A stretch of 64,000 bases of DNA from a virus. The translations under genes were made by a program, and so were the position numbers. Where the stretch lies: IMG/VR virus record IMGVR_UViG_3300042938_002038, positions 17,775-81,774 of that record. One strand, 5' to 3'. Positions 1 through 5,829 of this stretch are shown piece after piece. Position 1 is the stretch's first letter. Each line of letters starts with the position of its first letter. The notes beneath the pieces were generated by a model, which saw nothing but the letters and a program-made list of their open reading frames with translations, searched no databases and had not been told where the DNA came from.

Positions 1-141
1 AAAATTCCTGTAGAAGTCTCTACAAAGATCATGGAGACCTACCATGATCAAGCGGCTAAAGCCTCATCTTCAAATTTAATGAACTATTTTATTGCTAATC
101 GACTAAAGAATTTAATGGAGCATATTAATGAATTTATTTAA
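1..141 (+). CDS. C-terminal end of a gene cut by the window edge, possibly clamp-loader small subunit gp62
   Basis: Frame 1 is open from the first base to a TAA at 139-141 and gives 46 residues of a helical, charged C-terminus. No catalytic motif is visible in this fragment. In T4-like phages of the cyanophage type, the DUF6433 gene found next door commonly follows the clamp-loader gene gp62, and the spacing of aromatic and charged residues is compatible with a gp62 tail. This is inference from position and a loose resemblance. The gene could be another replication protein. Confidence 0.4.
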   Translation, partial: KIPVEVSTKIMETYHDQAAKASSSNLMNYFIANRLKNLMEHINEFI

Positions 142-142
142 T

Positions 143-171
143 GGAGACACTAAGTGAAACTAGGTGTCTCC
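143..171 (+). promoter_or_regulatory. Hairpin enclosing the ribosome binding site and GTG start of the DUF6433 gene
   Basis: GGAGACAC (143-150) is perfectly complementary to GTGTCTCC (164-171), leaving a 13-nt loop (151-163). The GGAG ribosome binding site lies in the 5' arm and the GTG start (154) lies in the loop. Folding in mRNA would hide the ribosome binding site, as a translational operator does. Regulation is inference; the complementarity is seen directly. Confidence 0.5.
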
Positions 172-567
172 GAAGTCCTCGAAGCAGCTTCCCAGATAAC
201 TGATAGAAATGAAAGAATCAGATATCTACAAGTCAACAGTTCAGTTCCTTTGCATACGGTTTTTCAAGGAGCATTTGATCCCAAAATTAAGTGGCTTCTT
301 CCGGAAGGTGCACCACCATATAAACCAAATGATTTAGTGGATCAACAACATGTATTTTTTTCTGAATGTAGAAAAATGTATCTGTTTATTGAAGGTGGTA
401 ATAATGATCTAAAACCACTCCGTCGAGAAGCATTATTTGTTCAGATGCTTGAACGTCTTGATCCAAAAGATGCTAAACTACTGTTGGCTATAAAAGATAA
501 ACATATCCCATATCCCGGGATTACCGAGGATGTTATTAAGGAGGCTTTTCCAGGTCTACTTCCATGA
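154..567 (+). CDS. DUF6433-family conserved T4-like phage protein
   Basis: This 137-residue protein starts at GTG (154), with GGAG seven bases upstream. It has the conserved core of a family I recognise from T4-like cyanophages: a central W-L-L-P-E-G motif (about residues 47-52), a segment P-P-Y-K-P-N-D, and a C-terminal P-G-(I/L)-T-x-(D/E)-x-x-K-E-A-F-P motif. No biochemical function is known. It lies in an operon with the partial gene upstream and overlaps the next start by 4 nt (ATGA), so the following small gene is probably translationally coupled. Its start is enclosed in an 8-bp hairpin. Confidence 0.8.
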   Translation: MKLGVSEVLEAASQITDRNERIRYLQVNSSVPLHTVFQGAFDPKIKWLLPEGAPPYKPNDLVDQQHVFFSECRKMYLFIEGGNNDLKPLRREALFVQMLERLDPKDAKLLLAIKDKHIPYPGITEDVIKEAFPGLLP

Positions 568-737
568 GTAAAAATAAGAAAAATTATATAGACCAGCTTG
601 ATGGTTATGATGAGGATGAATATCGTAAAAATGTTCTTAGGGATCAGGAACGTAGAAAAAATAAGCGACTTGCTAATGCACTTCGATCTAAAAATATCAA
701 AGATTTAATGTATCTCGAAGAAGACGAGGAAGACTGA
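564..737 (+). CDS. Small charged conserved phage protein (57 aa)
   Basis: The ATG at 564 overlaps the upstream stop (ATGA), and the TGA at 735-737 overlaps the next ATG, so the frame is held at both ends by 4-nt and 1-nt overlaps. The product is hydrophilic: a Lys/Asn-rich start, an aspartate/tyrosine patch, a basic middle (R-R-K-N-K-R) and an acidic tail of Glu and Asp. It resembles a short basic/acidic protein seen at the same place in T4-like cyanophages. No domain is recognised and function is unknown. The tight coupling is the best argument that it is real. Confidence 0.7.
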   Translation: MSKNKKNYIDQLDGYDEDEYRKNVLRDQERRKNKRLANALRSKNIKDLMYLEEDEED

Positions 738-985
738 TGCCCACTTATCTTTTTAAAAATATAAATACCGACGAAGAGGTTGAACTCTTCATGTCAATAA
801 CAGAGAGGGACAAGTATCTAGAAGATAATCCAAATATCACACAACTTGTTCACGGTGCACCAAGTATAGGCGATCCAATTCGTCTGGGACTCCGTAAACC
901 CGATGATGGCTTCAGAGATCGCCTTAGAGAGATAAAGAAGCACCATAGTCGTGGTATATCCAAGAGTACCGTAAATACTTTTTAA
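737..985 (+). CDS. FmdB-like small phage protein lacking the zinc cysteines
   Basis: This 82-residue protein begins M-P-T-Y-x-F-x-N and has a conserved K-P-D-D-G-F-R-D-x-L-R-E-I-K motif near residues 54-67. This pattern matches a small protein found beside DUF6433 in T4-like phages, whose N-terminus resembles FmdB-type zinc-ribbon proteins. No cysteines are present, so a zinc ribbon is not possible here. The last 15 residues look like a less conserved tail. It overlaps the previous gene by one base. Role unknown. Confidence 0.7.
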   Translation: MPTYLFKNINTDEEVELFMSITERDKYLEDNPNITQLVHGAPSIGDPIRLGLRKPDDGFRDRLREIKKHHSRGISKSTVNTF

Positions 986-1015
986 ATGCTCGTGAACCAA
1001 AAAAGGTTTCACTTA

Positions 1016-1759
1016 ATGTCAGCACCACCGAAAAAAAGACTATCTCGTAGAGAAAAAAGACAAAATAAAGAGAGCAATGGAGCAGTAGGAGATAAAATAA
1101 ATTTTAATCTTCAGGAAGTTTTTCCTTTAACAGAGAATCAAAAACTAACGTTTAATTCTTATGATCAAGGAAAAAATTTAATGCTTCATGGTATTGCAGG
1201 TACTGGGAAAAGTTATATTTCTATGTACCTAGCACTCAATCAAATACTCAGTGAAGATTCTCCTTATAAAAAATTATATATTGTAAGATCAGTTGTGCCT
1301 ACAAGAGATATGGGATTTCTTCCTGGCAACAACAAAGAAAAATCTAAAGTATATGAAGCACCATATTATGCTATATGTTCAGAACTTTTTAAGCGTGGTG
1401 ATGCTTATGATTATCTAAAACAAAAAAATATAATTGAATTTATATCAACCTCATTTATTAGAGGCATAACTCTAAACGATTGTATTATTATTTTAGATGA
1501 GATGCAAAATGCTTCTCTTCATGAATTAGATTCTGTTATTACACGTGTTGGTAAAAATTGTAAAATTATATTCTCTGGTGACTTTACCCAAAGTGATTTC
1601 ACCAATGAAAAAGAAAGAAATGGTCTTCCACAATTTATGAAAATCATTCGTGGTATAAAAAGCTTTAAATTTGTTGAATTTAATAAGAATGATATTTTGA
1701 GGAGTGATTTAGTTCGTGACTACATCATTGAAAAAGACAGACTTGGGATTGCCGCTTAA
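1016..1759 (+). CDS. phoH: PhoH-like ATPase
   Basis: This is a cytoplasmic P-loop ATPase of the PhoH family. Walker A is G-I-A-G-T-G-K-S (about residues 59-66) and Walker B is I-I-I-L-D-E-M-Q (about 157-164); a later S-G-D-x-T-Q-S-D segment is typical of PhoH and helicase superfamily I folds. PhoH-like genes are common in marine phages; roles in RNA metabolism or phosphate stress have been proposed but are unsettled. I chose the ATG at 1016 because AAAGG lies about 10 nt upstream. An in-frame ATG at 986, directly after the previous stop, would add ten residues but has no visible ribosome binding site. Confidence 0.88.
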   Translation: MSAPPKKRLSRREKRQNKESNGAVGDKINFNLQEVFPLTENQKLTFNSYDQGKNLMLHGIAGTGKSYISMYLALNQILSEDSPYKKLYIVRSVVPTRDMGFLPGNNKEKSKVYEAPYYAICSELFKRGDAYDYLKQKNIIEFISTSFIRGITLNDCIIILDEMQNASLHELDSVITRVGKNCKIIFSGDFTQSDFTNEKERNGLPQFMKIIRGIKSFKFVEFNKNDILRSDLVRDYIIEKDRLGIAA

Positions 1760-1973
1760 TTGGCAATCAATTGAAGATTATAATCCTAAAGAACATGGAT
1801 TTGTTGTAGTTGCAAATAAGCATAAAAAATGGATTAGATTTGGTAGATTATATCCTGGGTTAAATCGGTGGTACTATTCAGGTACCACCGAAAACGCTCA
1901 ATATTCAGAAGGTCATAATGATAGTGATAAACCTACACATTGGGCTCCAATGTTTAAAGCACCATGGGATTAA
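1716..1973 (+). CDS. Small DUF551-like protein
   Basis: The 85-residue product has the pattern of DUF551-type proteins: a W near the start, an E-H-G-F-V-V-V-A strand (about residues 26-33), W-Y-Y in the middle and a C-terminal T-H-W-x-P-x-x-x-x-P-W. The frame has no early ATG. The GTG at 1716, with GAGGAG ending 11 nt upstream, is the best start, and TTG codons at 1743 or 1749 are alternatives. It overlaps the end of phoH by up to 44 nt, which suggests coupled translation. Function unknown. Confidence 0.6.
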   Translation: MTTSLKKTDLGLPLNWQSIEDYNPKEHGFVVVANKHKKWIRFGRLYPGLNRWYYSGTTENAQYSEGHNDSDKPTHWAPMFKAPWD

Positions 1974-1976
1974 ATA

Positions 1977-2615
1977 ATGTTCATTCATGAATTACTAAAT
2001 CTAGCTACACTAGAGCGTACTGAAAAAGACGGAAAGAGATACTACATCACACCAGATGGAGTATTTCCTTCCGTCACTACAGTATTAGGTGAAAAGTTAG
2101 ATAAATCCGGATTAGAACTCTGGAAAGCAAAAGTTGGTGTAGAAAAAGCCGAACAGATTTCCAGACAAGCAGCCACAAGAGGTTCTGCCGTACACAAACT
2201 TTGTGAAGACTACTTAATGAATGACGTCATTGATTCTCGTAAAGTCATGCCATTTAATATGATGACCTTTAATACCATTAAGCCAATTCTTGATAAAAAT
2301 ATCAATAAAGTATATGGAGTTGAAGCGGCATTATATTCAAAGAAACTAAACACAGCTGGTACTTCAGATTTATTAGCAGAATATAATGGCGTAAATTCTA
2401 TTGTAGATTTTAAGACTTCTAGAAAAGAGAAGAAAGAAGAGTGGATTCAAAACTATTTTCTACAAGCAACCATTTACTCTATGATGGCTGAAGAGTTGAC
2501 CAATTTAAAGTTCCCGCAAATAGTCATTATTATATCAAATGATGACTATGAAGTTCAAACTTTTATAAAGAATCGAGATGACTATAAGGATAAAGTTCTA
2601 GAACTTTTCAACTAA
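1977..2615 (+). CDS. RecB-like PD-(D/E)XK nuclease
   Basis: This 212-residue protein has the motifs of RecB/Cas4-type nucleases in order: R-G-S-A-V-H (H73), E116, G-T-S-D (D131), V-D-F-K (D144 and K146) and Q-A-T-I-Y (Q163 to Y167). These are the residues that bind metal and cut DNA in the PD-(D/E)XK fold. T4-like cyanophages carry a similar exonuclease near the recombination genes. It probably processes DNA ends during replication or recombination, or degrades host DNA. The ATG follows the upstream stop by three bases. A bidirectional hairpin follows the stop. Confidence 0.82.
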   Translation: MFIHELLNLATLERTEKDGKRYYITPDGVFPSVTTVLGEKLDKSGLELWKAKVGVEKAEQISRQAATRGSAVHKLCEDYLMNDVIDSRKVMPFNMMTFNTIKPILDKNINKVYGVEAALYSKKLNTAGTSDLLAEYNGVNSIVDFKTSRKEKKEEWIQNYFLQATIYSMMAEELTNLKFPQIVIIISNDDYEVQTFIKNRDDYKDKVLELFN

Positions 2616-2642
2616 AAAAAGGGGAAGCATTGCTTCCCCTTA
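2614..2642. terminator. Bidirectional hairpin terminator between convergent genes
   Basis: GGGGAAGC (2621-2628) and GCTTCCCC (2632-2639) form a perfect 8-bp stem with a 3-nt loop. Seven A bases (2614-2620) give a U tract for the minus-strand transcript; the plus-strand T tract is short. It lies between the nuclease gene and the minus-strand gene that ends at 2640. Confidence 0.85.
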
Positions 2643-2915
2643 CTTGTTTAAGTTTCTTTTTAGTACTTCAAGTTCTTCCTTACTAAGTTTACTCATAGCG
2701 CTGTTTAACAATGTTTTCTCTGCTTCTTCTTTAGCTTTTTTAGATGCATTTAAAGTATATGATCCTTCATATAAGTCACGTGATTTGGGTATTTTTACAC
2801 GTGGTCTTTTTGTATACTCATGATTAATCTTACTAGAATTGGATGCAGAAGTAGGCGCTATGCATCCACGATCTCTGCAATCCATTCTATCACAATCTTG
2901 ACATTCATTGTACAC
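2640..2915 (-). CDS. Hypothetical protein with a cysteine-rich N-terminus
   Basis: This 91-residue protein starts with a compact cysteine cluster (C5, C8, C13 and C18, spaced C-x2-C-x4-C-x4-C), which could bind one metal ion. A basic middle and a charged C-terminal helix (K-L-S-K-E-E-L-E-V-L-K-R-N) follow. It starts two bases after the stop of the repeat ORF and is probably the last gene of that minus-strand operon. No family is recognised. Confidence 0.6.
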   Translation of the reverse strand: MYNECQDCDRMDCRDRGCIAPTSASNSSKINHEYTKRPRVKIPKSRDLYEGSYTLNASKKAKEEAEKTLLNSAMSKLSKEELEVLKRNLNK

Positions 2916-2917
2916 TT

Positions 2918-3214
2918 TTAATTCCTAATTTGATAATAAACTTCAAGTGAAATTTGATTCAAAAAAAATGGTGAGACATTATTTCGAATCTCAACCCTAA
3001 GACGTCTTGAAGAGTGATTTTCAATTTCATCCCATACTTCATCATATATTTGATCATAGACTTGATTCCTGACTTGATGCCAGATTTGATTCCAGGCTTG
3101 ATCACTGATTTGATTGTCGACTTGATTCCTGACTTGATGCCAGATTTGATTCCAGGCTTGATCACTGATTTGATCTTCGACTTGGCGCAAGACTTGATCC
3201 GAGACTCTATTCAT
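2918..3214 (-). CDS. Tetrapeptide-repeat protein, x-[D/N]-Q-[V/I] family (98 aa)
   Basis: About 70 residues are a continuous four-residue repeat with Gln at position 3 and Val or Ile at position 4, for example S-D-Q-V, L-R-Q-V, E-D-Q-I, W-N-Q-I, W-H-Q-V. The C-terminal third keeps the period but loses the glutamines. A 20-residue block occurs twice because of a 60-nt tandem duplication. Its ATG overlaps the stop of a 10-codon ORF just upstream. This is the largest member of a family with members at 6069, 8901, 9108, 9713, 9871, 10047 and 10226. No named family is recognised and function is unknown. The opposite strand is also open because of the 12-nt DNA period, but this frame matches the other copies. 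Confidence 0.6.
   Translation of the reverse strand: MNRVSDQVLRQVEDQISDQAWNQIWHQVRNQVDNQISDQAWNQIWHQVRNQVYDQIYDEVWDEIENHSSRRLRVEIRNNVSPFFLNQISLEVYYQIRN
3060..3179. repeat. 60-bp tandem duplication inside the tetrapeptide-repeat ORF
   Basis: Positions 3060-3119 and 3120-3179 are two copies of the same 60 bases that differ by only two adjacent bases near the end of each copy. Each is five 12-nt units. The near identity points to a recent duplication by slippage or unequal recombination. Confidence 0.9.
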
Positions 3215-3252
3215 TTAAATTATCAATGGCGTTTGTCATGATGATGCCGACA

Positions 3253-3435
3253 TCATTCTCGTTCATTTATTTCACCCTTTATAAGATGTGCAATCTGATT
3301 TTGGAATATAGACCAAGTTATATCATATGTTTTATCGGCGACATCACGCATACATCGTTGACTTACATTCATATATATTTTATTGCCAGCACTCATTAAA
3401 AGTTTAGTTTTAAGATTATATTTAGCTCCAACCAT
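3253..3435 (-). CDS. Degenerate four-residue-period small protein (60 aa)
   Basis: The ATG at 3435 lies five bases after the ATPase stop on the minus strand. The frame can be extended to 3468, but that would overlap the ATPase. The protein keeps a hydrophobic residue at every fourth position over about 40 residues (for example Y-M-N-V, M-R-D-V, Q-N-Q-I, K-G-E-I) and its length matches the repeat family, yet most glutamines are gone. It may be a diverged family member. A 4-nt ATGA overlap at its stop begins a six-codon ORF, followed by a ten-codon ORF that overlaps the 98-aa repeat gene. Function unknown. Confidence 0.5.
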   Translation of the reverse strand: MVGAKYNLKTKLLMSAGNKIYMNVSQRCMRDVADKTYDITWSIFQNQIAHLIKGEINERE

Positions 3436-3439
3436 AGGT

Positions 3440-4315
3440 TTAGTTTTTGCAGCAAGTGACAATGGCACGCTTCATCCAATTGGCATCATTCTTACGGCGA
3501 AGGATACCAATCTTAAGAGCCACACGGAGAGAGAGCTCACGGAGTCGGGTTGCATTCTTTTCGATGAAGTTGAGCACATCGGCCTGAGCAGTAGCATCCA
3601 GGCCGATATTCTGCAGCAGACCACCACGTACCACCTGACGGATACGGATGAGGTAGTCACGCTGATTCTTCATTGCCAGGTCGATATAATGAGCACGAGA
3701 CACAAGAGCCGAAAGATGCGGCGCAAGCCGGGACCCACGGTCAATCATGGCGTCAAAATCGTAGTTGGTAATAAAGATCACGGTACCATCGAACTGAAAG
3801 CTCTTGGGCATGCGCTCGGCCGACTCATCGTCAATCAGCGTACCCTCGGTCATATACGAGATGATGCGCTTGTCGGTAGTGTCCAGAGCGGCCTTGAGCA
3901 GACCGATGGCAGTCTCGTCAAGGAACACATCGTCGGCATCGTCAAACACGAGCACCGAACCAGCAGTACGATGCTGATACAGCAGCTTGTAAAGTGCCGG
4001 AGCCTTGACGTAGCCCTTCACGATACGATGGGAGGTGGCATTGGGATCCCATGCCTCGAGCGCCTTCTCGACGGTGAACGACTTGCCGAGACCGGCAGGA
4101 CCGGACACGATCAGCGCACGAACGTCACCGTCGATGGCTGCATTTGCCATGTCGGAGAGGATTTCAAAACGGTCGTTGAGCTTCTGCTCAATTTCCTCGT
4201 CAGTCTCAACGATAACGGGCTCAGAGGGCTGAACCACGTTCATGATCTTGTCCATCTTGTCCGTCTTAGCGGTGCGGGTCTTACGGTAGCCATTTTTCGG
4301 AACGCCACGGGGCAT
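3440..4315 (-). CDS. AAA+ ATPase
   Basis: This 291-residue P-loop ATPase has Walker A G-P-A-G-L-G-K-S (about residues 71-78), Walker B S-V-L-V-F-D-D-A-D (about 119-127) and a sensor-1-like V-I-F-I-T-N-Y (about 174-180), followed by a helical lid. The first 20 residues are basic. The fold resembles clamp-loader and replication-type AAA+ proteins common in phages, but the substrate is unknown. The gene is visibly richer in G+C than the tail genes. AAGGA lies about 8 nt before the ATG, and a TTGACT -35 element lies at 4365-4370. A long open frame on the opposite strand (3383-4492) has no recognisable motif and is rejected. Confidence 0.8.
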   Translation of the reverse strand: MPRGVPKNGYRKTRTAKTDKMDKIMNVVQPSEPVIVETDEEIEQKLNDRFEILSDMANAAIDGDVRALIVSGPAGLGKSFTVEKALEAWDPNATSHRIVKGYVKAPALYKLLYQHRTAGSVLVFDDADDVFLDETAIGLLKAALDTTDKRIISYMTEGTLIDDESAERMPKSFQFDGTVIFITNYDFDAMIDRGSRLAPHLSALVSRAHYIDLAMKNQRDYLIRIRQVVRGGLLQNIGLDATAQADVLNFIEKNATRLRELSLRVALKIGILRRKNDANWMKRAIVTCCKN

Positions 4316-4341
4316 GTCAGTGTCCTTTTGTGTATAAGCAA

Positions 4342-4370
4342 ACCTTATCCCAGATTGGGATTAAAGTCAA
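4342..4370 (-). promoter_or_regulatory. Early-type promoter for the ATPase gene
   Basis: On the minus strand, TTGACT (4365-4370) is followed after 17 nt by TAAGGT (4342-4347), a weak -10. The spacer holds an inverted repeat, ATCCCA-N3-TGGGAT. The -35 and following TTAAT match the promoters at 5479 and 5774. Confidence 0.5.
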
Positions 4371-4504
4371 CCGTTATTTTCGATGGTGGAGAGGTATTCT
4401 TCGTATTCAGCAAGGTCGGCAGCGGTCGGCTCGTAAGCTTCCTCACAGGAAACCTCGAGGTCAAAATCGTCGGGATAGGATATGTTCATTAACCTTTCAG
4501 TCAT
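4367..4504 (-). CDS. Small acidic protein (45 aa or 40 aa)
   Basis: The frame continues upstream to 4567 but would overlap the previous gene by about 70 nt, so the ATG at 4504 (45 aa), or the ATG at 4489 with GAAAGG just before it (40 aa), is more likely. The product is very acidic, with many Asp, Glu and Tyr (E-E-A-Y-E, E-Y-E-E-Y), which is typical of small phage proteins that mimic DNA or bind host proteins. That role is only a suggestion. It overlaps the upstream gene's stop and ends within the ATPase promoter. Confidence 0.5.
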   Translation of the reverse strand: MTERLMNISYPDDFDLEVSCEEAYEPTAADLAEYEEYLSTIENNG

Positions 4505-4727
4505 TCCAGATTGTGAGGGTGATGCAACCCATGCTCTGCTGATACAGCATAGCGCCGAGGTCGCCACCAGGTGTCATCTTAGCGCTTATACGGAGAAAGG
4601 GCTGCTTGTTACCCAGAGTGGTCCTGATGCTGTTGGGCCATTCACCCGGGCGCATGCGCAGCTCAGAGGCTTCAGCGCTGAAGCAGTGCACCTTGTGTTC
4701 GGTCACGTCGGAGGCGGTAATGATCAT
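4497..4727 (-). CDS. Hypothetical early protein (76 aa)
   Basis: The frame opens at 4745, but the predicted transcription start from the promoter at 4752-4780 falls at that ATG. The ATG at 4727 has GAGG five bases upstream, so I prefer it. The protein has no recognised domain; its middle is polar and its C-terminus hydrophobic (C-I-T-L-T-I-W). It is the first gene of a leftward early operon and is the mirror of the gene at 5225, with which it shares promoter, leader and an M-x-I-T-x-x-D start. Confidence 0.6.
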   Translation of the reverse strand: MIITASDVTEHKVHCFSAEASELRMRPGEWPNSIRTTLGNKQPFLRISAKMTPGGDLGAMLYQQSMGCITLTIWND

Positions 4728-4751
4728 GTCTACCTCATTCATCATAGTCTC

Positions 4752-4780
4752 TTTATACCACCACCCAAGATAAAAGTCAA
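4752..4780 (-). promoter_or_regulatory. Leftward early promoter, mirror copy of the one at 5172
   Basis: On the minus strand, TTGACT (4775-4780), a 17-nt spacer and TATAAA (4752-4757) form a good sigma70 promoter. It is followed by GAGACTATGATGAA, identical to the sequence after the rightward promoter. A CTAACCCATTGATATCC box (4788-4804) lies just upstream. Confidence 0.8.
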
Positions 4781-4817
4781 TCCTAAGGATATCAATGGGT
4801 TAGCCAGGTAGACGCCT

Positions 4818-4939
4818 TAACCTATTGAAAAGATTATAAAAACTTTTTTCGGTGCACCAAAACTTTTTTCGATCGACCATCGGTCATGGACCTGCTCACC
4901 GCACTCAAGATGGTAAAACCTAATCTTTTCAATAGGTTA
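4818..4939. repeat. 19-bp perfect inverted repeat
   Basis: TAACCTATTGAAAAGATTA (4818-4836) is the exact reverse complement of 4921-4939, with 84 nt between the arms. The arms include CTATTGA, similar to the bases around the -35 elements at 5479 and 6009. In RNA the arms could form a long stem presenting the 84-nt interior. Confidence 0.85.
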
Positions 4940-5171
4940 GCAGTTTTATAAAAGTCAATGATATCAATGGGTTAGGTGCTCACGACGGTTCTCGGCAGTC
5001 TAAGCCACTGTGGATGGGTTATCATACCGCTAGGACCACCTAGCACGACTAGAGCACGGTTGCCATCCTAACCCATTGATATCATTAGGACTCAAACTTT
5101 TTTCAAAAAAATGCAATTTTTTTCCTCAATCATATCAATGACTTAAGCCTAACCCATTGACAAAGCAGGGG

Positions 5172-5200
5172 TTTACTTTTATCTCATATGGGGTTATAAA
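5172..5200 (+). promoter_or_regulatory. Rightward early promoter
   Basis: TTTACT (5172-5177), a 17-nt spacer and TATAAA (5195-5200) are followed by GAGACTATGATGAA. A CTAACCCATTGA box (5148-5159) precedes it. The arrangement is homologous to the leftward promoter at 4752-4780. Confidence 0.75.
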
Positions 5201-5224
5201 GAGACTATGATGAAGGAAACGAAC

Positions 5225-5470
5225 ATGACCATCACGGTCTATGACCTCAGAAACAAATCTTTCTCACATGGTAACCTTGACTATAAAGTGTATGTGGTTA
5301 TGGCCGATGGTAAAGAACCCAAAGTTTATAGCAGTTACTTTAGAATCAACGCCATTCGTGTGCTTAAAGATCTTGGTCATGATGTAACTGAGATTGATAT
5401 CTATACCAAGCGTGATGCTAAAAAAGCTCTCGGCAAAGATCTTTTTGACAAAATTTACAACCCTCGCTAA
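5225..5470 (+). CDS. Hypothetical early protein (81 aa)
   Basis: The frame opens at 5207, but the promoter would start RNA there. The ATG at 5225 has AAGGA eight bases upstream and is preferred. The small mixed alpha/beta protein has a hydrophobic strand Y-K-V-Y-V-V-M and a basic, helical C-terminus (K-R-D-A-K-K-A-L). No family is recognised. It is the first gene of a rightward series in which nearly every gene has its own sigma70-type promoter. Confidence 0.65.
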   Translation: MTITVYDLRNKSFSHGNLDYKVYVVMADGKEPKVYSSYFRINAIRVLKDLGHDVTEIDIYTKRDAKKALGKDLFDKIYNPR

Positions 5471-5478
5471 ATTACCTA

Positions 5479-5507
5479 TTGACTTTAATCTCAGATTAAG
5501 ATATAAG
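5479..5507 (+). promoter_or_regulatory. Early promoter with a perfect palindrome in its spacer
   Basis: TTGACT (5479-5484), a 17-nt spacer and TATAAG (5502-5507). TTAATCTCAGATTAA (5485-5499) is a perfect 7-bp-arm palindrome centred on 5492 that fills almost the whole spacer, an ideal operator position. Confidence 0.8.
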
Positions 5508-5543
5508 TTAAGTCATACCAACAACACCAACGAAAGACCTACA

Positions 5544-5768
5544 ATGACCGAATTTTCCGGCGACAAGGCCAAGACCAACGTGACCATGGCATCCGATGGG
5601 CGCTACCACACCTCCCGTGACAAGTACCGCAAGGGCGATCTGCGGAAGACCAATCTTGAGGAGTACGGCTCCACATCGTTCGGCACCGATGGGTACTACG
5701 ACGGTGCTCCCGGCCGCAAGAAGCATAAGAAGTGGAGCCGGACGGAAAAGCCGTCCTATCTCGACTGA
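5544..5768 (+). CDS. Small basic hydrophilic protein (74 aa)
   Basis: I chose the ATG at 5544 because it lies downstream of the promoter at 5479-5507; the open frame runs further upstream but through the previous gene. The protein is rich in Lys, Arg, Gly, Tyr and Asp, with a basic G-R-K-K-H-K-K-W cluster near the C-terminus, and looks largely disordered. This could suit nucleic-acid or host-protein binding. The coding sequence is G+C-rich with many C-ending codons, unlike the tail genes. No family is recognised. Confidence 0.6.
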   Translation: MTEFSGDKAKTNVTMASDGRYHTSRDKYRKGDLRKTNLEEYGSTSFGTDGYYDGAPGRKKHKKWSRTEKPSYLD

Positions 5769-5773
5769 GTGGG

Positions 5774-5802
5774 TTGACTTTAATTCCAGATTAAGATATA
5801 AG
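5774..5802 (+). promoter_or_regulatory. Early promoter
   Basis: TTGACT (5774-5779), a 17-nt spacer and TATAAG (5797-5802). The spacer is a variant of the one at 5485-5499, TTAATTCCAGATTAA, and the bases after the -10 (TTAAGT) are also shared. Confidence 0.8.
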
Positions 5803-5829
5803 TTAAGTTATAACAAGGAGACTACCAAC

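Larger units (their letters stand above)
4746..5206. other. 461-nt divergent control region without genes
   Basis: No convincing gene lies here. It contains two outward-facing homologous promoters at its edges. It also holds four copies of CTAACCCATTGA: two on the minus strand (4788-4804 and 4960-4976) and two on the plus strand (5068-5084 and 5148-5159). A 19-bp inverted repeat (4818-4836 with 4921-4939), two AACTTTTTTCG repeats (near 4841 and 4860), a CTAGG-N4-CCTAG hairpin near 5030-5043 and poly-T/poly-A tracts near 5098-5132 complete it. It may be an early-gene regulatory hub, a source of a structured RNA or an origin. The sequence does not decide between these. Confidence 0.75.

Noticed and set aside
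3014-3241. Opposite-strand frame with repeated D-L-I-P units over the tetrapeptide repeat (also at 10208-10414 and 8658-9053)
   Set aside because: A 12-nt DNA repeat without stops opens several frames at once. Only the x-[D/N]-Q-[V/I] frame has matching starts and ATGA overlaps at all loci.
3383-4492. Long open frame (369 aa) on the plus strand opposite the AAA ATPase
   Set aside because: The minus strand frame has clear Walker motifs, a ribosome binding site and a promoter. The plus frame has no recognisable motif and reflects G+C-rich codon bias of the real gene.
4975-5065. Possible tRNA or tRNA-like RNA in the divergent control region
   Set aside because: No acceptor stem, no T-arm GGTTCRA and no CCA could be matched; only short local hairpins are present.
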